From Trichothermofontia sichuanensis B231 (GTDB taxonomy: Bacteria; Cyanobacteriota; Cyanobacteriia; B231): DNA of 64,000 nucleotides. Shown here one piece after another: positions 59,479 to 64,000 of this stretch. The stretch covers positions 622,501-686,500 of the forward strand of contig NZ_CP110848.1 in NCBI RefSeq assembly GCF_026240635.1, written 5' to 3'. Numbering within the stretch: the first letter of the stretch is position 1; each line of letters starts with the position of its first letter. The notes under the pieces are model-generated. The model saw only the letters and a list, made by a program, of their open reading frames with translations, had not been told where the DNA came from and did not search any database. The position numbers and the translations under genes are program-made.

Positions 59479-60372
59479 CTATGTTCGCCAGAGGGCATCT
59501 GCGACGCGACAGACAGCCTGCATTTCTTGGCAGTCGTGGATGCGCACAATATCGGCCCCTCCCGCGATCGCGGCACAACAGGCTGCTGCTGTTCCCCAAA
59601 TGCGGGCTTTCGGATCGGGTTGATTGAGCAGATGACCAATAAAACTTTTGCGCGAAGGGCCAACCAGGAGGGGATAACCCAGCGATCGCAAGTACGGCAA
59701 TTGGCGTAAGATTTGCAAATTTTGATCAACAGTTTTGGCAAAACCAATCCCTGGATCCAGGATGATATGTTCAGCCGGAATACCAACTGTTTGGGCAGCC
59801 GTAATTCGGGTTTCCAAAAAAGTTTTAATCTCCCCCATGAGATCCTGATAGTCAGTCAGTTGTTGCATGGTCTGGGGAGTGCCTCGGATGTGCATTAAAA
59901 CAATTGGAACCTGTAGCTCAGCTACAGTGGTCAGCATTGCCTCATCAAAGGTAGCGGCTGAAATATCATTGATAACATCAGCCCCCGCAGCGATCGCGGC
60001 CCGTGCCACGCTTGCCCGGGTGGTATCAACGGAAATGGGAATCGCTAACGGGCTGTAGTCGCTATAGCCCGATCGCAACGCCGTAATCACGGGTACCACT
60101 CGTGCCAATTCTTCCGCCTCGCTGACCGTGACGGCTCCCGGTCGCGTTGATTGGCCCCCAATATCCAGAAGATCAGCCCCTGCCTGGGCCAATCGGTGGG
60201 CCTGGGCAACAGCAGTTTCCAGGGAATTGAACTCGCCCCCATCACTGAAACTATCGGGCGTTACATTCAAAATAGCCATCAGATAGGTGCGCTGTCCCCA
60301 CACAAAGGCACGATCGCGCAGGCGCAAGGTGGGCGAAGACGGGGCAGAAAACCGCATGGTCAAAGAAAGCAT
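59479..60372 (-). CDS. folP: Dihydropteroate synthase
   Basis: 297-residue TIM-barrel enzyme that condenses p-aminobenzoate with dihydropterin pyrophosphate in folate synthesis; target of sulfonamides. Key blocks: MAILNVTPDSFSDGGEF (about 33-48), DLLDIGGQSTRPGAVTV, VINDISAATFD, ILDPGIGFAKTVDQNL and LLVGPSRKSFIG; the end DIVRIHDCQEMQAV is also conserved. Length is typical with a ~20-residue N-terminal extension; the alternative ATG six residues on is equally likely. The gene is alone, facing the zinc-ribbon gene. Confidence 0.97.
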   Translation of the reverse strand: MLSLTMRFSAPSSPTLRLRDRAFVWGQRTYLMAILNVTPDSFSDGGEFNSLETAVAQAHRLAQAGADLLDIGGQSTRPGAVTVSEAEELARVVPVITALRSGYSDYSPLAIPISVDTTRASVARAAIAAGADVINDISAATFDEAMLTTVAELQVPIVLMHIRGTPQTMQQLTDYQDLMGEIKTFLETRITAAQTVGIPAEHIILDPGIGFAKTVDQNLQILRQLPYLRSLGYPLLVGPSRKSFIGHLLNQPDPKARIWGTAAACCAAIAGGADIVRIHDCQEMQAVCRVADALWRT

Positions 60373-60551
60373 TCTCTAAAACGGTCCTGATTCTACCCTA
60401 GGGGCAGGTAGGGCTAGAACCTGGCACCAGCATGGCTCACCTGGACAGACTTGTCTACCGCCTTGTTCAAGCTGGCAGTTACACCGATCCAGGGTAGACA
60501 TCCTGCCGTAAGCTGAGGAAGATACTCCTAGATCCCCGACCCTGGACAGCA

Positions 60552-61433
60552 ATGATGGTGCCTGCGGTTGAACTGGCGAATGTGCAGAAGTTCTATAACG
60601 GTGTGCCTGTAGTCAATGACCTCTCGTTTACGATCGCACCGGGCGAGATTTTTGGTCTCCTGGGGCCTAATGGTGCGGGAAAATCGACAACGATCCGCAT
60701 GTTGACCACCCTCACCCGTCCCACCCACGGTACAGTGACAGTAGCCGGGTTTGATGTAGTGCGCGAGGCGGCAGCAGTCAAGCGCAACATTGGAGTGGTG
60801 TTGCAGCAAACCAGTGTCGATGGCGACCTAACCGTTTGGGAAAATCTGGAACTGCATGGGCGGTTGCACCACTTGCCGCGATCGCAGCGTCAGGCCGCAA
60901 TTGATCGCTGGCTCGACTATGTGGACTTAGGCGATCGGCGGGAGAGTCTGGTTAAAACCCTATCGGGGGGCATGAAGCGCCGCTTGCAGATCGCCAGGGC
61001 TTTATTACATCAACCCAAAATTCTGTTTTTGGACGAACCCACGGTGGGTCTTGACCCACAAACACGGCGACGACTCTGGGAAATTATCCGCGACCTCAAT
61101 CAACAGGGAATGACCATGTTGTTAACGACCCACTACATGGAGGAAGTAGAATATCTCTGTGGTAGTGCTGCTAATCCAGAGATACCCAATCGGATTGGGA
61201 TTATGGATGGTGGCAAGCTCATTCAGTTGGGGACACTAGCCGAACTCCGTCGCCAGCATGGAGAAGGGTTGGTCATGATCCAAAACCAGGACCGTTGGGA
61301 ATACAAATTTTTCCCAACCCTGGAAGCCGCCAATCAGTATCTTGATGGCCAACCGAATAAAACAGGCATGATGGTCCGTGCCTCGAATCTGGAGGATATT
61401 TTCGTAGAATTAACTGGGCATCGGCTCGATTAG
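60552..61433 (+). CDS. ABC transporter ATP-binding protein (DrrA/NatA type)
   Basis: 293 residues. Walker A GPNGAGKST (38-46), Q-loop near VLQQTSVDGDLT, ABC signature LSGGMKRRLQIA, Walker B ILFLDEPTVGLDP, and H-loop in LLTTHYMEE. The class drives ABC-2-type exporters of drugs, lipids or polysaccharide. No membrane permease gene is next to it (a PCP-reductase domain gene follows), so its partner is encoded elsewhere or it works alone. The segment YLCGSAANPEIPNRI is a small insertion compared with usual members. The C-terminal ~60 residues carry a DrrA-type accessory domain. Confidence 0.93.
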   Translation: MMVPAVELANVQKFYNGVPVVNDLSFTIAPGEIFGLLGPNGAGKSTTIRMLTTLTRPTHGTVTVAGFDVVREAAAVKRNIGVVLQQTSVDGDLTVWENLELHGRLHHLPRSQRQAAIDRWLDYVDLGDRRESLVKTLSGGMKRRLQIARALLHQPKILFLDEPTVGLDPQTRRRLWEIIRDLNQQGMTMLLTTHYMEEVEYLCGSAANPEIPNRIGIMDGGKLIQLGTLAELRRQHGEGLVMIQNQDRWEYKFFPTLEAANQYLDGQPNKTGMMVRASNLEDIFVELTGHRLD

Positions 61434-61508
61434 TGCTAACGGCTTAGCAAGGTGCGCCCGGACGCACACGCCGATCACGATGCGGCTACAATCATTGACA
61501 GATTGGTC

Positions 61509-61542
61509 GTGCTGTTGGTGCCCGCTAGGGCACCAACAGCAC
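61509..61542. terminator. Perfect 15-bp hairpin downstream of the ABC gene
   Basis: GTGCTGTTGGTGCCC at 61509-61523, loop GCTA, then the exact complement at 61528-61542. It is strong enough to be a terminator, but the following bases (tgaagcagccatatttt) hold only a weak T-rich run, so factor-independent termination is unproven. Confidence 0.55.
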
Positions 61543-61630
61543 TGAAGCAGCCATATTTTGTTAATTGCGCAACATTGACTACAATAGCACCGTAGTATCA
61601 GTTTCCTCTCTACGGGCTGTGAATTGAAAC

Positions 61631-61816
61631 ATGGATGACCCCAACCTAGCCGATACCCTGCAATGGACGGCTGATGCCCAAGTAAAGCTGAAAAATATCC
61701 CTTTCTTCGTGCGGTCCCAGGCCCGCCAGCGGATTGAGCAATTGGCTCGCGCCCAGGAGTTAACAGTGGTGACTTCGGAACTGGTTGAGCAAGCCCGCCT
61801 GGAATTTGGTCAATAA
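61631..61816 (+). CDS. Small PCP-reductase-domain protein
   Basis: 61 residues. It is the C-terminal 'PCP_red' domain of the protochlorophyllide reductase B subunit, standing alone: [40 protein letters not shown] and [10 protein letters not shown] are typical. In ChlB this domain caps the pigment site. Stand-alone versions are common in cyanobacteria and of unknown role. The gene ends about 38 bp from the convergent GMC gene. Confidence 0.87.
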   Translation: MDDPNLADTLQWTADAQVKLKNIPFFVRSQARQRIEQLARAQELTVVTSELVEQARLEFGQ

Positions 61817-61853
61817 CTTTGGCAACGGTAATACGCCCTCAACCTCAGAAACC

Positions 61854-63518
61854 TCAGATATCATCCTGTCGGAGTTTTTCGACAATGCGATCGCAGGCCC
61901 GTGCTGTGATTGCCATTTCTGTCAGGGTGGGACTTTGCCAGCCAGCAGAAACCCAACAGGCCCCATCGGTAACCAGAACATTAGGGGCTTCCCAACACTG
62001 GTTATCAGGATTCAACACAGAGGTTTGGGGATTTGCACCCATGCGGGCACCCCCAACTTCATGAATGTAGTAACCAGGGGGAGCCACCGGCGTAGTGACT
62101 TGTTCCAGCCAGCGGACCCAATTGGCTACCAGGGGAAAATGAAACAGCTCGGTTAGCTTGAGGCATTGCCCCCTAAGGAGGGCCACGATCGCTTGAATCT
62201 GTTGGCGCATGTGGGCAACCATTTTGTACTCGTTGGAGGACCAGGCACAGTCAATATGGGCAACGGGAATTCCCCAGGCATCGACTTGATTGGGATCAAG
62301 ACTGATCCGGTTTTCAGCGCGCGGTAAGACTTCCCCATGCCCAATCAGAAAACCGACGGAACCCTCACCTGCTTTTTGTAAAGGGCGAGGGACGGCGAGC
62401 CGTTGAATTCCCCCCCAGAGACCGTAGCCCCGTAAAAATTCCGCTTCGGGTTTATCTAAGTTCCAAACGCAGGGGATAAAAAAGCTTTCGCTACCTGATA
62501 GCGGGAAGGGTGCCGCCGGGGCAGGTAGCTCTGGCAACAGGAAAAACTGGGTCGTAGAGACATGATCCATTAAATAGCAGCCCAGTAACCCGGAAGCATT
62601 GGGCAGACCATAGGGTTGGTAAGCGTCGGTGGAATGCAGGAGAATCCGCACGGACTCGATCGTTGAAGCACACAGCATAATAATGCGCCCACGAACCTCG
62701 TGGCTGGTTTTGGCTTGACGATCGACATAGACGACCCCCGTGGCTTTGTGGGTATCGCGATCGAAGGTGAGATGGCTGACCACAGCATTGGGACGCAGGT
62801 CTACCCTACCGGTAGCCAGGGCTGCTTGTAGGGAGGAACCCACACTCGACGATCGCGGCCAGGGCTGCTCAGGGGTGGGTCGATGCGAACCAAAACCTCG
62901 TGAATGGATGAGCGGTAAATCGGGGCATTGACGGTGCAGCACCGATTGTAGGTAGGCTTCTCCTGGGGTAAACGGGGCAGGGGGTAAATACTGGCCATCG
63001 GGCAATTGGGGCAAACCATCACAATGACCTTGGACCCGGAAAAAGCGCTCCAAGCGGGCGTAATAGGGAGCCAAATCAGCATAGGTAATTGGCCAGTTAT
63101 CGCCGTAGCCATCCCGACGGGCGGCCTGAAACTCATAGTCAGAGAGGCGGAGGGTAATACCGCCCCAAGTGAGGCTGCGCCCCCCCACTTGCCGCCCCCG
63201 TATCCAGTAGAACGGTTTATGGTCTGGCGTGGTGTAGGGATTGTCTCGCTCATCGACAAAAAAATCCGGGTTGGCTTTCCAATAGCCGGGATGGGCCGCT
63301 TGATAGGATTGCCGCCGGGAAATGGCCAGGTTATACACCCGACGTGCCAGGTCACGAACCGGATGACCCAGATCGATCTTGGGATCTAAATCACGTCCTG
63401 CTTCCAAAACCAGTACCTGCAGGCCCCGTTGGCTGAGTTCCTTCGCCGCAACCCCACCCGTTGCGCCTGATCCCACCACGATCGCATCATACGGTTCCGG
63501 TGTCGCCACAATCGGCAT
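61854..63518 (-). CDS. GMC-family FAD-dependent oxidoreductase
   Basis: About 554 residues from the ATG at 63518. The N-terminal FAD fold YDAIVVGSGATGGVAAKELS (about 10-29) and LEAGRDLD follow at once, so this start fits the family; the open frame reaches back to 63677, but that 53-residue stretch is IS-derived. Middle blocks are WIRGRQVGGRSLTWGGITLR and SCYLMDHVSTT-type elements (GCYLMDHVSTTQFFLLPE). The C-terminal block HEVGGARMGANPQTSVLN and VTDGACWVSAGWQSPTLTEM holds the conserved active-site residues. It oxidises an alcohol or sugar; substrate unknown. Confidence 0.9.
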   Translation of the reverse strand: MPIVATPEPYDAIVVGSGATGGVAAKELSQRGLQVLVLEAGRDLDPKIDLGHPVRDLARRVYNLAISRRQSYQAAHPGYWKANPDFFVDERDNPYTTPDHKPFYWIRGRQVGGRSLTWGGITLRLSDYEFQAARRDGYGDNWPITYADLAPYYARLERFFRVQGHCDGLPQLPDGQYLPPAPFTPGEAYLQSVLHRQCPDLPLIHSRGFGSHRPTPEQPWPRSSSVGSSLQAALATGRVDLRPNAVVSHLTFDRDTHKATGVVYVDRQAKTSHEVRGRIIMLCASTIESVRILLHSTDAYQPYGLPNASGLLGCYLMDHVSTTQFFLLPELPAPAAPFPLSGSESFFIPCVWNLDKPEAEFLRGYGLWGGIQRLAVPRPLQKAGEGSVGFLIGHGEVLPRAENRISLDPNQVDAWGIPVAHIDCAWSSNEYKMVAHMRQQIQAIVALLRGQCLKLTELFHFPLVANWVRWLEQVTTPVAPPGYYIHEVGGARMGANPQTSVLNPDNQCWEAPNVLVTDGACWVSAGWQSPTLTEMAITARACDRIVEKLRQDDI

Positions 63519-63557
63519 AACCACGTCCTTGGACAGCCTTTCAATTTTAGCTCTTAG

Positions 63558-63571
63558 ACGGGAAGCCCCGT
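63558..63571. mobile_element. Right-end hairpin of an IS200/IS605-type element
   Basis: ACGGG, loop aagc, CCCGT within the stretch between the tnpA stop and the GMC start. Short end hairpins of this kind near the transposase 3' end, with nearby catcccgacgctcacc, are typical of IS200/IS605 ends. The exact boundary with the GMC gene is not determined. Confidence 0.6.
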
Positions 63572-63676
63572 GCTCTACCTGAAAGGTGAGCGTCGGGATG
63601 AAAGGCGCGTGAGTTGAGGTGCGTTGCCTGACCGATTCCGCAGGACAGGGAAGGCAACAGCGCCGAAACGAACACA

Positions 63677-64000
63677 CTATTTCCCCTGGTTCTGCACATA
63701 TTTCCTAAGCACTTCGAGCGGTGCGTCTCCACAAGAATCAATTGAGTACGATTCGTTCCAGAACCCCTTGTCCCAGTTCCAGTAAGCCTTCCTCAGTTAC
63801 GATTCAAATTCTGCTCTGACAACTCGACTGCTGACAGACTTCATATTGTTAATGAATTTGCTCAGTTGCATCTGGGGAGCGTACTTGAAAACGAGGTGTA
63901 GATGATCCGCTTCTCCATTGCATTCTAGTAATTCACACTTCCATTTCTGGCACAGTTCGCCCATGATCTCCTGAAGGCGCATCATCATCTCTGGAGGCAT
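63677..64000 (-). pseudogene. tnpA: IS200/IS605 transposase TnpA, interrupted by a stop codon (partial at the window edge)
   Basis: Y1 HUH transposase. The HUH motif is visible as GEADHLHLVFKYAPQMQLSK. A TAA at 63797-63799 ends this frame after VVRAEFES. The same frame then continues across the stop with LRKAYWNWDKGFWNESYSID and LRKYVQNQGK to a TAG at 63677-63679. The catalytic tyrosine lies in this second part (LRKYVQ), so the stop separates the HUH site from the nucleophile and the copy is probably inactive. The N-terminus lies beyond the right edge. Confidence 0.85.

Noticed and set aside
63519-63677. 53-codon N-terminal extension of the GMC oxidoreductase
   Set aside because: The residues lack family similarity and the DNA carries the hairpin end of an IS200/IS605-type element, while an ATG at 63518 gives the normal FAD-fold start.

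Overview
The window is cyanobacterial chromosome, moderately GC-rich (clearly above 50% by eye). The assignment rests on gene content: cyanophycinase and cyanophycin synthetase, Tic22, GUN4, IctB, Ycf23, a CrtISO-type carotene isomerase, phosphoketolase, the inducible CO2-uptake module ndhF3-ndhD3-cupA, DUF4327 and a PCP-reductase domain protein. The cyanobacterial HIP1 octamer GCGATCGC is also frequent. The genus cannot be named from the sequence alone.

Layout: 1-6.4 kb holds a PEP-synthase-like gene running off the left edge, then cphB-cphA and a DUF4327 gene. 6.7-10 kb has leftward mgtE, prmC and tic22. 10.4-13.4 kb has a GUN4 gene 3 bp from ictB, then a frameshifted TIGR01777-type reductase. 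13.7-17.2 kb has a DMT exporter, an unknown membrane protein and ddl. 17.9-20.7 kb has a LuxR-type response regulator, a pseudouridine synthase and a glutathionyl-hydroquinone-reductase-like GST. 20.8-23.8 kb is a leftward groEL-cobS-unknown run behind a CIRCE operator. 23.8-31 kb has a second DMT gene with a 3' frameshift, crtISO, ycf23 and an ADP-forming acyl-CoA synthetase/GNAT fusion. 31.4-32 kb is a decayed gene. 32-42.1 kb has a CbiG-CobJ fusion, a 1217-residue methyltransferase/TPR/OGT/methyltransferase protein, phosphoketolase and cobA. 42.5-51.6 kb has a PsiE protein, a HAD-flippase fusion, a LysR regulator and divergent ndhF3-ndhD3-cupA. 51.8-64 kb has an outer-membrane barrel candidate, an RDD/pentapeptide protein, a GH63-like glucosidase, a zinc-ribbon protein, folP, an orphan ABC ATPase, a PCP-reductase domain protein, a GMC oxidoreductase and the broken end of an IS200/IS605 element.

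Functional themes are carbon and nitrogen storage (cyanophycin), inorganic carbon uptake (ictB, NDH-1MS, its LysR regulator), central carbon flux (phosphoketolase, acyl-CoA synthetase) and tetrapyrrole/cobalamin synthesis (gun4, cobS, cbiG-cobJ, cobA, PCP reductase).

The most striking non-coding content is a set of dispersed, stem-loop-containing repeats. Family A is about 107 bp with imperfect terminal inverted repeats and occurs in 9 full and 2 partial copies; one copy supplies the last codons and stop of cobA. Families B, C and D are further repeat types. There are also many two-copy 11-21 bp tandem duplications. Three otherwise intact genes (the TIGR01777 reductase, one DMT transporter and cupA) carry single frameshifts at GC-rich runs. 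These could be real, but they could equally be sequencing errors.
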